Assembly (NCBI GenBank): GCA_965243095.1 | Contig: OZ251530.1 | Location: 1,116,001 to 1,180,000 of the forward strand | DNA: 64,000 bases | Direction: 5' to 3' | Source of the DNA: VXYL01 sp965243095 | Lineage (GTDB): Bacteria > Pseudomonadota > Gammaproteobacteria > Pseudomonadales > Azotimanducaceae | Part shown: piece by piece, positions 27,015 through 36,064 of the stretch | How the letters are laid out: each line of letters opens with the position of its first letter | Position numbering within the stretch: position 1 is the stretch's first letter | Made by a program: the position numbers and the translations under genes | Notes under the pieces: model-generated | Databases searched by the model: none | Told to the model about the DNA's origin: nothing | The model's input: only the letters and a program-made list of their open reading frames with translations

Positions 27015-28169
27015 CTAGTCCGCTTGCAGCCTTCCCACGACTTCGGCGATGCGCGTGGCGGCGAAATCCACTTGGCACTGGGTGGTGAAACGGCCAACCG
27101 TGAGCCGCAACGAACTGTACGCCAAATCGTCCGGGACGCCGATCGCCCGCAGCACATACGAAGGTTCCACCGTGGCCGAGGTGCAGGCGGAGCCGGACGA
27201 CACCGCCACGTCGTCCAGCGCCATCAGCAGCGTTTCGCCGTCCACGCCGCCGAAGGCGACGTTCAGGTTGCCGGGCAAGCGATGCTCCAAGGTGCCGTTC
27301 AGCCGCGTTCCCGGCACTTGCTTGAGATGCGCCCACAGCCGGTCGCGCAAGGCCGCGATGCGACGGCCCTCCTCCTCCATGCCGAGCGCCGCCAGCCGGC
27401 ACGCCTCGCCCATGCCCACCAGCTGGTGGGTGGGCAAGGTGCCGGAGCGCATGCCGCGCTCGTGGCCGCCGCCGTGCATCTGCGCCGCCAGCTTCAGCGG
27501 CGGTTCGCGGCGAACGTACAGCGCCCCAACGCCTTTCGGCCCGTAGATCTTGTGCGCCGAGATGCTCACGAGGTCTATGCAATCGCGTTCCACATCCAGC
27601 GGCAGCTTGCCGGCGCTTTGCGCGGCGTCCACGTGAAAGGGAACGCCCCGGGCGCGGCAGGCGCGGCCGATGGCCGCCACGTCGTTGACGGTGCCGATCT
27701 CGTTGTTCACGTGGATGACGGAGACCAGCGCCGTGTCCTCGCGGATGGCGCTTTCGATGTCCGCCGGATCGACCACGCCGTCGGGCTTGGGCGCCACGTA
27801 ACTCACCGCCACACCTTGGCTCTCCAAGTGCTGCGCCGTATCCAGGATGGCCTTGTGCTCGTAGCTGGTGGTCACCAGATGGCCGCCGCCGGCCGCTTCG
27901 AGCACGCCTTTCAACGCGAGGTTGTCCGACTCCGTGGCGCCGGAAGTCCACACCACGCCGCGCGCATCCGCCCCGATGAGCGCCGCCACCTGCGCCCGCG
28001 CTTCCTCAACCAGCTCGGCGGCGTTCCAGCCAAACGCGTGGCTGGTGGAGGCGGGATTGCCGAAGTCGCCGTCGGTAAGCAGGCAGCCGCTCATCTTCTG
28101 CGCCACGCGCGGATCCACTGGCGTGGTGGCGGCGTAGTCAAGATAAACCGGCTTGGCGGGTTCGTTCAT
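27015..28169 (-). CDS. iscS: cysteine desulfurase, IscS-type
   Basis: This PLP enzyme releases sulfur from cysteine for Fe-S clusters and tRNA thiolation. The 384-residue protein has the PLP-lysine motif SAHKIYGPKG (His206-Lys207) and the catalytic cysteine in SSGSACTSA (~Cys329). It also has the N-terminal YLDYAATTPVDPRV of group I desulfurases. It is somewhat shorter than E. coli IscS (404). The usual partners iscR, iscU, iscA, hscB, hscA and fdx are not beside it, so it may supply sulfur for tRNA modification or another assembly system. Confidence 0.92.
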   Translation of the reverse strand: MNEPAKPVYLDYAATTPVDPRVAQKMSGCLLTDGDFGNPASTSHAFGWNAAELVEEARAQVAALIGADARGVVWTSGATESDNLALKGVLEAAGGGHLVTTSYEHKAILDTAQHLESQGVAVSYVAPKPDGVVDPADIESAIREDTALVSVIHVNNEIGTVNDVAAIGRACRARGVPFHVDAAQSAGKLPLDVERDCIDLVSISAHKIYGPKGVGALYVRREPPLKLAAQMHGGGHERGMRSGTLPTHQLVGMGEACRLAALGMEEEGRRIAALRDRLWAHLKQVPGTRLNGTLEHRLPGNLNVAFGGVDGETLLMALDDVAVSSGSACTSATVEPSYVLRAIGVPDDLAYSSLRLTVGRFTTQCQVDFAATRIAEVVGRLQAD

Positions 28170-28373
28170 GGCGCTCGATTCGAGAGGCTGCGGGGCGTTG
28201 CGGTGGGCAGAGGTGCCTCTGGCCCCTTCGCAACACCGCCACTATGCCACACTTGGCCGCGTTACGCGTGCAACCTGCAAGGATGGACGCGGATCTCGCC
28301 TTAGCCGCCAACCTTGACCGGCGAACAGGCGAGCGACTATCCTTGCGGCCTTCCCTTCGATTGGTGCTACGCC

Positions 28374-29150
28374 ATGCCCGCCGCAGCCGCCAAGAAGCGC
28401 AAATCGCCGGATGGTCGGGCGACCAACGACCTCGTGTTCAGCGCCCACGTCGGCTCGAACGACGATGTCTTTCCCCATGTGCTGTCGCTCTACGTGGTGC
28501 CGGGCAGCGTCGTCGCGGACGTGACGCACGGCAAGGGCGTGTTCTGGCGCAACGTGCCGACAGACGCTTTTCGGCTATTGCCTTCCGATCTTTCCACCGG
28601 GACGGACTGTCGAGATTTGCCCTACGACGACGACGCGATAGATTGCGTGGTGTTCGACCCCCCGTACATGCACACGCCTGGCGGCACAGCGCACGTCAAT
28701 CATCAGAACTACGAAGGGTACTACAAGAACAACACGGCCCATCGCACGAACGGCAAAAAGTACCATGAAGCGGTTTTGGACCTGTACTTTACAGCGGCTC
28801 GGGAGGCGTGGCGCGTACTCCGAGAACAGGGCGTATACATCGTAAAGTGCCAAGACGAGGTGTGCGCCAACGTGCAGCGATTCACGCATGTCGAACTCAT
28901 CAACGAGCTCTCGACCTATGGATTCGTTGCCGAGGACATGTTCGTCGTCGTTAGAACGGGCAGGCCCGGCGTCAGCAGAATGTTGCGCCAAGCCCACGCA
29001 CGCAAGAATCACTCCTACTTTCTCGTATTCCTCAAGCCTTCGGGCAAGAAACGGTGGACTGGCTTAGCGGATCGTTTCGTTGGAGACTTGGATGTCCAGC
29101 AGAGGAACGGCGCGGCTAACGTCCGGCAAATCCCGCTATTCCCGCGATGA
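28374..29150 (+). CDS. DNA methyltransferase of a type II-like restriction-modification pair
   Basis: The 258-residue protein has DPPYMH at residues 95-100 and a SAM-motif-like VADVTHGKGVFW at 47-58. This is the compact class of DNA methylases (DUF/N4-N6 type). The best start is ATG 28374 (MPAAAAKKRKSPDGR); the frame is open further upstream from a TTG at 28314. The gene is convergent with the putative endonuclease gene and overlaps its end by 35 bases. GC is lower than in the flanking iscS and trmJ genes, which supports recent arrival. Confidence 0.82.
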   Translation: MPAAAAKKRKSPDGRATNDLVFSAHVGSNDDVFPHVLSLYVVPGSVVADVTHGKGVFWRNVPTDAFRLLPSDLSTGTDCRDLPYDDDAIDCVVFDPPYMHTPGGTAHVNHQNYEGYYKNNTAHRTNGKKYHEAVLDLYFTAAREAWRVLREQGVYIVKCQDEVCANVQRFTHVELINELSTYGFVAEDMFVVVRTGRPGVSRMLRQAHARKNHSYFLVFLKPSGKKRWTGLADRFVGDLDVQQRNGAANVRQIPLFPR

Positions 29151-30057
29151 GATCGCGCACCGGCTTGATTTGGATAGCCGCCGGATGCATATTTGTGAGG
29201 TCGCGATAACGAGCCGGCATGTCGAAATAGTAGATGCAGTCCATCTTGGCGAGCATGGTCTGGTAGGTCAACCACTGGTCGGGAACACATATCTCGACCA
29301 CATCGTGCGTTCGGGAATCTAGCTTCGTCTCGGAGAACACGACCATCACCCCTCGATATTGTCCACTTCCAAACGCGGAGTCGAGTATTCGCTGGTGCGC
29401 CCAAGCCTGCACGATGCGCTCGCGGGTGGACATCTTTATCGGCAGGTGGATGTTGGCGACATCGTTGGCGGTCTCGAACAGAAAGTCCATGGTCGTCCTC
29501 ACTTGCCCACCAAGAACCGACAAAATCGTTTGCCGAGTGGGCTCCAAGTCAAGCGTTCGTGCGATGATGTGGCCGACCATGCACTCGAAGTATGTCGCAG
29601 GGCCCTTCTTGTTGTTTCGATTCAGCAGCTCCATCGCAAGGCAGGGCGCCAACGCGGTCGTATAGGCCAACCGCTCGAATACACTCGCGGGTTCGTCTCG
29701 CCAGCCACGCCAGCGCTCGGCAATGTCCGTCGCATCGCGTTCGAAAAGCGCATGATTCGCCGGCCGCGCAACCACGCCGTCTCGTTCGAAGGAGAAATAC
29801 CGCTTTCCTTCAACTGACGAATTGAGGTCGACCGGTTCCGCCTCTTCCATCAAGAAACTCAAGGCCAGCTCCGCGAATCCGCCGATAGCCGCAGTTGCGG
29901 CCTCCGCACGCCAATCCTGCCGGCAAACCCGTTTCACATGCCGATAGGCTTCTTGAAGTTCGGTTTCGCTTGGCACGCTCCACGCCGTGCTTACGCACGT
30001 CGGCCACCTCGTACACTTGAGGACGACGACCTTACACCGGACGTGGCTCTCCGCCAA
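29116..30057 (-). CDS. putative type II restriction endonuclease
   Basis: The 313-residue soluble protein faces the methylase gene and shares 35 bases with it, the usual tail-to-tail arrangement of restriction-modification pairs. The segment TTMDFLFE...IHLPIKMSTRERIVQAWAHQ (residues ~190-220) looks like a D...(P/I)xK nuclease core. Sequences of this type occur in type II enzymes, but I cannot name the recognition site. The start may be an internal GTG (VSTAWSVPSE) rather than the first ATG. The assignment depends largely on context. Confidence 0.65.
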   Translation of the reverse strand: MAESHVRCKVVVLKCTRWPTCVSTAWSVPSETELQEAYRHVKRVCRQDWRAEAATAAIGGFAELALSFLMEEAEPVDLNSSVEGKRYFSFERDGVVARPANHALFERDATDIAERWRGWRDEPASVFERLAYTTALAPCLAMELLNRNNKKGPATYFECMVGHIIARTLDLEPTRQTILSVLGGQVRTTMDFLFETANDVANIHLPIKMSTRERIVQAWAHQRILDSAFGSGQYRGVMVVFSETKLDSRTHDVVEICVPDQWLTYQTMLAKMDCIYYFDMPARYRDLTNMHPAAIQIKPVRDLIAGIAGFAGR

Positions 30058-30087
30058 GGGCTTTCGCCAGCATCGCCGGTGGTGCCA

Positions 30088-30885
30088 TCAGCCGCCATCC
30101 TCGCTGTCTTCGGCAGGTTGCTCCTCGCTATGCCGTTGCCCAACCGCCCGTTCCACATGCGTCAACACGCCGCGGAACATGGCCACCTCCGTGGCGTCCG
30201 GGCGCACGCGGGCGAATAGCCGCTTCAAGCGCGTCATGGCTTGGCGCGGGGCTTTGAGGTCGAGAAAGTCGATGCCCACCAGCACACGCTCGATGTGCGC
30301 GTACAACGCGGCCATTTGCGCGGCGTTGGCTAGCGGGCGATCCCAATCGGCTTCTTCTTCGGCCGGCGGCGCGGCCGCATCCATCGCTTTGCGCAGCTCG
30401 TAGGCGACGATCTGCACCGCCATGGCGAGGTTGAGCGACGTGTAACCGGCATCGGCGGGAATGACCACGCGCAAGTGACAGAGGCGAAGCTCGTCGTTGG
30501 TGAGGCCGCTCACCTCGCGCCCGAACAACACCGCGACCGGCCGCCCGGGCGGTTCCGCGGCCACTTGCTCGGCGAACTCCGCGGCGGTGCGGGTCGGCCA
30601 AGGTACGCTGCGGCGGCGGGCGCTGGTGCCGGCCACCAACACCCGGTCGGCTATGGCGTCGTCAAGGCTGTCGAAGACGTGGGCGGGTTCCAACACGTCC
30701 ACCGCGGCGGCGGCGCGCCAAGTGGCTTGCGGATCTGGAAAGCGTTTGGGGCGCACCAAGGCGAGGTCGGTGAAGCCCATGTTCTTCAACGCCCGCGCCG
30801 CGCCGCCGATGTTGCCGGGATGATCCGGTTCCACAAGCACGAAGCGGATGTTGCGTCGAGCCGCCGTGGCGTTTTCGTCGGTCAT
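30088..30885 (-). CDS. trmJ: tRNA (cytidine/uridine-32-2'-O)-methyltransferase
   Basis: TrmJ methylates the ribose of position 32 in several tRNAs. The 265-residue SPOUT-family protein has the N-terminal FVLVEPDHPGNIGGAARALKNMG and the C-terminal knot motifs LFGREVSGLTNDEL and IPADAGYTSLNLA. A C-terminal helical extension follows. It is divergent from suhB with a 46-base gap, as in E. coli and Pseudomonas. There it precedes cysE/iscR; here a restriction-modification pair follows. Confidence 0.95.
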   Translation of the reverse strand: MTDENATAARRNIRFVLVEPDHPGNIGGAARALKNMGFTDLALVRPKRFPDPQATWRAAAAVDVLEPAHVFDSLDDAIADRVLVAGTSARRRSVPWPTRTAAEFAEQVAAEPPGRPVAVLFGREVSGLTNDELRLCHLRVVIPADAGYTSLNLAMAVQIVAYELRKAMDAAAPPAEEEADWDRPLANAAQMAALYAHIERVLVGIDFLDLKAPRQAMTRLKRLFARVRPDATEVAMFRGVLTHVERAVGQRHSEEQPAEDSEDGG

Positions 30886-30931
30886 GGTTGGGGCGGCTGG
30901 AGGTTTGGCGTCATGTTACCGTGCCTCGCGC

Positions 30932-31762
30932 ATGGAGCCCTTTATCAACATCGCGTTGCGCGCCGGGCGGCGGGCCGGCAAGGTGATCTTGCGGGCGATG
31001 GATCGGGTGGACACTCTGGAGGTGGAGGAGAAAGGCCGCAACGATCTGGTTTCCGAAGTGGATCGGCAGGCGGAGGACGTTATCGCGGATACGATTCTGC
31101 GGGCGTATCCGGGGCACGGCGTCATCGGCGAGGAACATGGCGAGCGGCCCGCGCAGGGGCAAGAGGAGGGGGAGCAGGAGTTCACTTGGATCATCGACCC
31201 GCTTGATGGCACCACCAACTTCCTGCACGGCATTCCGCACTTTTGCACCGCTATCGGGGTGCGCAAGGGAGCGACGCTGCTACACGGGGTGGTGGTGGAT
31301 CATGTGCGCGGCGAAGAGTTCATCGCCAGCCGCGGCGCCGGCGCGTACCTGAACGGGCGCCGCCTCCGCGTGGGGCGGCGCGTGGCGGTGGCGGATTCGA
31401 TCATTGGCGGCGGCCTGCCTTTTCCCAGCGTGGCGGAGCATCTGGAGGTGTACAGCGCGGTGGCCAAGCACCTCATGCGCCACTGCCGCACGTTGCGCCG
31501 GCAGGGCAGCGCGGCGCTCGATCTCGCCTATGTGGCCGCCGGGCGGCTGGATGGTTTCTTCGAGGTCGGGCTGAAGGTGTGGGACACCGCCGCCGGCGCG
31601 GTGCTGGTGCGGGAGGCCGGGGGGTTCATCGGCGACGCCGCGGGGGGCGACCGCTTTCTCGATACAGGCAACGTGGTGGCGGCGAATCCGCGCTTGTTTC
31701 GCGCCATGTTGCGGGTGATTCGCAGTTGCGCCGGCGAAGACTCCAAACTGGCGCAAGGTTGA
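30932..31762 (+). CDS. suhB: inositol monophosphatase family protein SuhB
   Basis: SuhB is a Mg-dependent phosphatase that also acts in rRNA antitermination complexes. The 276-residue protein starts at ATG 30932 (MEPFINIALRAGR). It has the metal-site motifs GEEHGE, WIIDPLDGTTNFLHG and WDTAAGAVLVREAGG. The reading frame extends upstream into trmJ, but this is not supported by a ribosome site. A twin-palindrome repeat follows the stop. Confidence 0.95.
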   Translation: MEPFINIALRAGRRAGKVILRAMDRVDTLEVEEKGRNDLVSEVDRQAEDVIADTILRAYPGHGVIGEEHGERPAQGQEEGEQEFTWIIDPLDGTTNFLHGIPHFCTAIGVRKGATLLHGVVVDHVRGEEFIASRGAGAYLNGRRLRVGRRVAVADSIIGGGLPFPSVAEHLEVYSAVAKHLMRHCRTLRRQGSAALDLAYVAAGRLDGFFEVGLKVWDTAAGAVLVREAGGFIGDAAGGDRFLDTGNVVAANPRLFRAMLRVIRSCAGEDSKLAQG

Positions 31763-31771
31763 GTGCCAAGC

Positions 31772-31823
31772 CTGGGAGCGCAGGCGTCCCGCCTGCATGC
31801 GGGCGAGACGCCCGCGTTCCCGG
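31772..31823. repeat. twin-palindrome intergenic repeat, copy 1
   Basis: This element is made of two adjacent hairpins. The first is GCAGGCG-TCC-CGCCTGC and the second is GCGGGCG-AGA-CGCCCGC, flanked by GGGAGCG on one side and a degenerate inverse on the other. It lies between suhB and the S41 peptidase gene and could act as a terminator-like or mRNA-stabilising element. Confidence 0.8.
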
Positions 31824-31848
31824 GGAGCTGTGGTAGCTTCCAACTGCG

Positions 31849-33735
31849 ATGCGTGAGGTGATGAACAGCGAATCGGCAACCAACGTCTGGTCGGCTTGGC
31901 GGGTGTTGGGCATCGCGCTCGCGGCCGGTGCCGGGCTGTTGGGCTGCGGCGGAGGTGGCGGCGGTGGCGCTTCGACGCCGCCGAACGCCCGGCCGTCGGT
32001 GGCGACCATCGCCGATCAGGCCATCACGGCTGGCGAAGCGTCCACCGTTGAAGTCACGGTGTCCGACGGCAACGCCGGGGACACGCACACCATCCGCGCC
32101 ACGTCTTCGGATCCCGCCATCGCCACGGTTTCCGTGCTGGGCACCACGCTCACGATCACAGCGATCGCCGAAGGCACGGCGACGATCACGGTTACAGCCA
32201 CCGACAACAGCGGCGCCGACAACGCGACATCCAACGGCGCGACGTTCACGGTGACCATCGAGGCCAAAGGCTGGGTGTCGGGTGTTTTCGAGGACGCCTC
32301 CACATTCAAAGATCTGTGCGCCACGCCGCGCATGGGCACGGACGCCGACGGCGACGCCTTCCCGGATACGCAGGGCGCCACGTTGGACGAGAACAACTGG
32401 CTGCGCTCTTGGAGCAACAACACCTACCTGTGGTACGACGAAATCGAAGATCGGGATCCGGCCTGCTGCGAAACCCCGGACTACTTCGACCTGCTGCGCA
32501 CCTTCGCGCGCACCGCCTCCGGCGCCTACAAGGATCGATTCCACTTCACCGAGGACACGGCGCAGCGCACCGCCCGCGTGCGTTCGGGCGTGACCGCCGG
32601 CTACGGCGCCCGCTTCGCCGTGTTGCGCGGCAGCCCGCCCCGCCGCGATGTGCGCGTGGCGTACACCGAGCCGAACACGCCGGCCACCGCGGCGGAGGTG
32701 GCGTTGCTGCGCGGCACACGCATTCTCGCCGTGGACGGCGTGGACGTGGCCAACGGCGACGCCGACGCCTTGAACGCCGGCCTGTTCCCCCGCGCCTTGG
32801 ACGAGGAGCACGAGTTCACCGTGCGCGACCCGGGCGCGGAAGCCTCGCGCACCGTCACCATGCGCTCGGCCTCGATCACCACCTCGCCGGTGCAGCACGT
32901 GCGCACGCTCGAAACCGACACCGGCGACGTGGGCTATCTGCTGTTCAACTCGCACATCGGCCCGGCCGAGCGGGGGCTCATGCAGGGCATCGAGCAGTTG
33001 GCCGAAGCCGGCGTTTCCGACTTCGTGCTGGACATGCGCTACAACGGCGGCGGCTATCTGGCCATCGCCGCCCAACTCGCCTACATGATCGCCGGGCCGA
33101 CTTCGCGCGGGCGCACCTTCAGCGAATTGCAATTCAACGACAAGCACCGCGAGTTCGACCCGGTCACCGGCGACCGTTTGCGCCCGAGCTACTTCCTCTC
33201 CACCACCACCGGCTGGTTCGACGAGCCCGGCGGCCTGGCGCTGCCGCACTTGGCGTTGCAGCGGGTGTTCGTGTTGAGCGGGCCGGGCACCTGCTCCGCC
33301 AGCGAAGCGATCATCAACGGCTTGCGGGGCATCGACGTGGAAGTGGTGCTCATTGGCGCCACCACTTGCGGCAAGCCCTACGGCTTCTATCCCCAGGACA
33401 ACTGCGGCACCACCTACAACACGGTGCAGTTCCGCGGCGTGAACGCCAAGGGCTTCGGCGACTACGCGGATGGCTTCACCCCGGCCAACGCGCCGGGTTC
33501 CGCCAGCACGAAGATTCCGGGTTGCGCGGTGGAGGACGACTTCCTCCACCAATTCGGCGATGTCGCCGAAGCGCGTCTAGCCGCCGCCTTGCGCTACCGC
33601 GACGACGGCACCTGCCCGGTGGCGAGCGCCGCTAGCGCTCCGGTGTTGGCGAAGCGTTCCGGGGACTTGGTGGCCGACCCGTCCCCGGCGGCTTTCGGCG
33701 AAACGATAGCCGGCGAACCGCGTTGGCGTCGGTAA
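31849..33735 (+). CDS. S41-family serine peptidase, lipoprotein
   Basis: This 628-residue protein (a second ATG lies at 31861) has a lipoprotein signal ending LLGC, followed by a Gly-rich stretch. An Ig/cadherin-like domain (~50-140: VEVTVSDGNAGDTHTI, TLTITAIAEGTATITV) comes next. A PDZ-containing C-terminal processing peptidase domain follows. The catalytic region shows DMRYNGGGYLAI, the serine motif GTCSASEAI and the lysine motif TCGKPYGF. It probably cleaves proteins at the outer-membrane inner face or cell surface. The paired cysteines (CCETPD, CGTTYN, PGC) suggest disulfides in the periplasm. Confidence 0.88.
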   Translation: MREVMNSESATNVWSAWRVLGIALAAGAGLLGCGGGGGGGASTPPNARPSVATIADQAITAGEASTVEVTVSDGNAGDTHTIRATSSDPAIATVSVLGTTLTITAIAEGTATITVTATDNSGADNATSNGATFTVTIEAKGWVSGVFEDASTFKDLCATPRMGTDADGDAFPDTQGATLDENNWLRSWSNNTYLWYDEIEDRDPACCETPDYFDLLRTFARTASGAYKDRFHFTEDTAQRTARVRSGVTAGYGARFAVLRGSPPRRDVRVAYTEPNTPATAAEVALLRGTRILAVDGVDVANGDADALNAGLFPRALDEEHEFTVRDPGAEASRTVTMRSASITTSPVQHVRTLETDTGDVGYLLFNSHIGPAERGLMQGIEQLAEAGVSDFVLDMRYNGGGYLAIAAQLAYMIAGPTSRGRTFSELQFNDKHREFDPVTGDRLRPSYFLSTTTGWFDEPGGLALPHLALQRVFVLSGPGTCSASEAIINGLRGIDVEVVLIGATTCGKPYGFYPQDNCGTTYNTVQFRGVNAKGFGDYADGFTPANAPGSASTKIPGCAVEDDFLHQFGDVAEARLAAALRYRDDGTCPVASAASAPVLAKRSGDLVADPSPAAFGETIAGEPRWRR

Positions 33736-33745
33736 CGGCCTTCAC

Positions 33746-36064
33746 TTAGGTCGGATCCCAGAACCGCGCTACGGCGGCCGCCGCCCCAACGGCGGGTGTG
33801 CTGGCAATGCGCCACCGTCCCGGTAGAAAGGCACGGTAGCCGGGTTGGGCGAAGCGCGGGTCCACCAGCACGGCGACGCCGCGTTGGCCCGGCGCGCGGG
33901 CGATGCGGCCTACGGTTTGCGCCACGCGGGTCATGGCGGGTTGGCGGTAGGCGGCGTCGAAGCCGTCCGCGCCGGAACGCGCCGCGCCTTCGGCGATGAG
34001 GTCGCGCAGCAGGGAACGCGGCGGCAGCGCCGGGCCCACCACAACCACCAAGCGCAGCGATTCGCTGTCGAAGTCCACGGACTCGGTGAACACGCCACCC
34101 ATCACGACCAGCCCCAAGCGCTTGCTCTCGCGTCGCTCGTTCAGCCAGGCGATGAAGTCCTGCCGGTGCTCGGAGGCCATGTCCGGGGTTTGGCAACGCA
34201 CCTCGTCGGCGATGGCGAACTGCGCCGCCACCGCGGTCAAGTAGTCGAACGAAGGAAAGGCCACCAAAGCGTTGCCCGGCGTCGCCGCCGCCACCGCGCC
34301 GATGGTGGCGACCAAACGCGGCAGCGAGCGGTCGCGGTCGCGGAAGTAGGTGGAGATGTCCGGCACCGCGAACACGCCGAGGCGCTCGGGTTCGCAACCG
34401 CCATCCGAGACCAGCGCCGGCGCGTCGGCGTCGAAGCCGTGCGCGCGTTGGAACACCGGCGCGGGCGCGAGGGTGCCGGATTGCCGCACGGTGCCCTGAA
34501 ACGGCGCAAGGGTGCGGCGAATATGGGCACCCGGCGCGGTGCAGGCGAGTTCCACGCGAAGGCGCCGCCCGCTGCCGCTCGCGACGTAGTGGAACGCGCC
34601 ATCGCTCTCCTCCGCATCGGCCTCCGACCAAACCGCGGCGCGGCCGAACCGGAGCGTTTGCCAATACGCCTCCGCCGCGGCCGGGTGCGCCTCCAAGTCC
34701 ACCGCCTCGGTGGCGAACGCGGTGACGAGACGATCCACCGCCCGGCAAAGCGCCTCCGGCTTGGCGATCACCTGCGGCGTTTCGCCGGCGTTCTTGCCCA
34801 CCGCTGCCAAGGCGCGATCCACGGAACGAAACCGCTTCGCCGCGTTGGCCGGCAAGCCTTTCTCAGCGAGCGCGGCTTTCACCAGCCGGCGCGGCAGCGT
34901 GGCGCTCAGCATTTCGCGCACACGCTCGCCGAGGTGGTGCGCCTCGTCCACCACTAGGCCGACGCGGGCGAACAAGGCGTTCTCCAGCCGCGTCAGCCGC
35001 ACCACCGGGTCGAAAACGTAGTTGTAGTCGCCCACCACAACATCGGCCCACTCAGCCGCATCCAGCGACAGCTCGAAGGGGCACACGCGATGGTCCCGCG
35101 CCACGGCCTCCACGGCTTCGCGCCCCGCAAGCCCGTGTTCCAGCAGCGTCCGCCGCGCCGCCGGCATCCGCTCGTAGTAGCCGCGGGCGAATTCACAGCG
35201 GTCCGGGTCGCACGGTGTGCCCGGGGTGAAGCAGATGCGCTCTTTGGCGGTGACGGTCACCGCCACCAGCGCCTCGCCGCCGGCGGCGGTTGCGGCGCGG
35301 GCCAGCGCGTCTTCGGCGGCGCGCTGGCCGGTGGTGCGCGACGTGAGAAACACGAGGCGGTCGAGCTCGCCTTGGCCGATGGCTTTGAGCGCCGGGAACA
35401 CGCTGGTCATCGTTTTGCCGGCGCCGGTGGGCGCTTCGACGAGCCAATCCACGTCGTCGCGGAAGCCGCGGTAGAGGTGCTTGGCCAAACGCCGCTGCTG
35501 CGGGCGAAATTCGGCGTAGGGGAAGGGCATGTCGCGCAGACGGCCGCCGCGGGTGGCCAAGCGCGCCCGGGCCGCGGTCAGATACGCCGCGTACACGCCG
35601 CAGGTGGCGTCGAAGTAGGCGATGAGATCCTCGCGCCGCCACTGCTCGGCGAACGTCATCTCGGCCGGGTCTTCGGGGTGCAGATACACCACGCGCAGTT
35701 CGAGTTCGGCGATCGCCTCTTGCTCCAGCGCCAGCATCCCGCCGTACAAGCGCACCTGCGCGAGATGCACGTCGCCCATGTGGGCGTGCAAGGCGTTGGC
35801 GTCGGCGCGGGTGGTCTTCACCTCCTCCACTAAGCCGGCGGTGGCGTCGTAGCCGTCGATGCGGCCGCGCACTTCGAGTTCGCCGCGCTCGCCGAAGCAC
35901 ACCGTCACGCGGCGCTCGCGCTGGTAGCCCTCGCCCTTCCCTTTTTGCCACGCCGCCTGGCGGGCGATGCCCTCTTGCGCCAAGGTCGCCGATTGGTAGC
36001 GATAGTGGATGTGGCCGCGGCGGTGGACGAACTCCGCCAGCGTCTTGACGCTCACCGCGGTCAC
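33746..36064 (-). CDS. DinG/XPD-like helicase with N-terminal nuclease-like domain
   Basis: The 772-residue protein starts at GTG 36064, overlapping the stop of the FAN1-like gene (GTGA). The N-terminal ~150 residues contain VRGRIDGYD...LVEEVKTT, a RecB/PD-(D/E)xK-like core. Helicase Walker A is EAPTGAGKTM and the DEAH box is VVDEAHHLGE. Cysteines in CFTPGTPCDPDRC and CPFEL can hold a 4Fe-4S cluster, as in XPD/DinG. The C-terminal motif VGRIARAPGQRGV ends the second helicase domain. It probably unwinds branched or crosslinked DNA together with the neighbouring nuclease. Confidence 0.85.
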   Translation of the reverse strand: MTAVSVKTLAEFVHRRGHIHYRYQSATLAQEGIARQAAWQKGKGEGYQRERRVTVCFGERGELEVRGRIDGYDATAGLVEEVKTTRADANALHAHMGDVHLAQVRLYGGMLALEQEAIAELELRVVYLHPEDPAEMTFAEQWRREDLIAYFDATCGVYAAYLTAARARLATRGGRLRDMPFPYAEFRPQQRRLAKHLYRGFRDDVDWLVEAPTGAGKTMTSVFPALKAIGQGELDRLVFLTSRTTGQRAAEDALARAATAAGGEALVAVTVTAKERICFTPGTPCDPDRCEFARGYYERMPAARRTLLEHGLAGREAVEAVARDHRVCPFELSLDAAEWADVVVGDYNYVFDPVVRLTRLENALFARVGLVVDEAHHLGERVREMLSATLPRRLVKAALAEKGLPANAAKRFRSVDRALAAVGKNAGETPQVIAKPEALCRAVDRLVTAFATEAVDLEAHPAAAEAYWQTLRFGRAAVWSEADAEESDGAFHYVASGSGRRLRVELACTAPGAHIRRTLAPFQGTVRQSGTLAPAPVFQRAHGFDADAPALVSDGGCEPERLGVFAVPDISTYFRDRDRSLPRLVATIGAVAAATPGNALVAFPSFDYLTAVAAQFAIADEVRCQTPDMASEHRQDFIAWLNERRESKRLGLVVMGGVFTESVDFDSESLRLVVVVGPALPPRSLLRDLIAEGAARSGADGFDAAYRQPAMTRVAQTVGRIARAPGQRGVAVLVDPRFAQPGYRAFLPGRWRIASTPAVGAAAAVARFWDPT

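Noticed and set aside
26904..28304. 466-residue plus-strand frame over iscS
   Set aside because: Antisense of iscS; no recognisable motif and no ribosome site.
31528..33552. 674-residue minus-strand frame over suhB and the S41 peptidase
   Set aside because: Antisense shadow with His/Arg-rich composition; both plus-strand genes have intact motifs.
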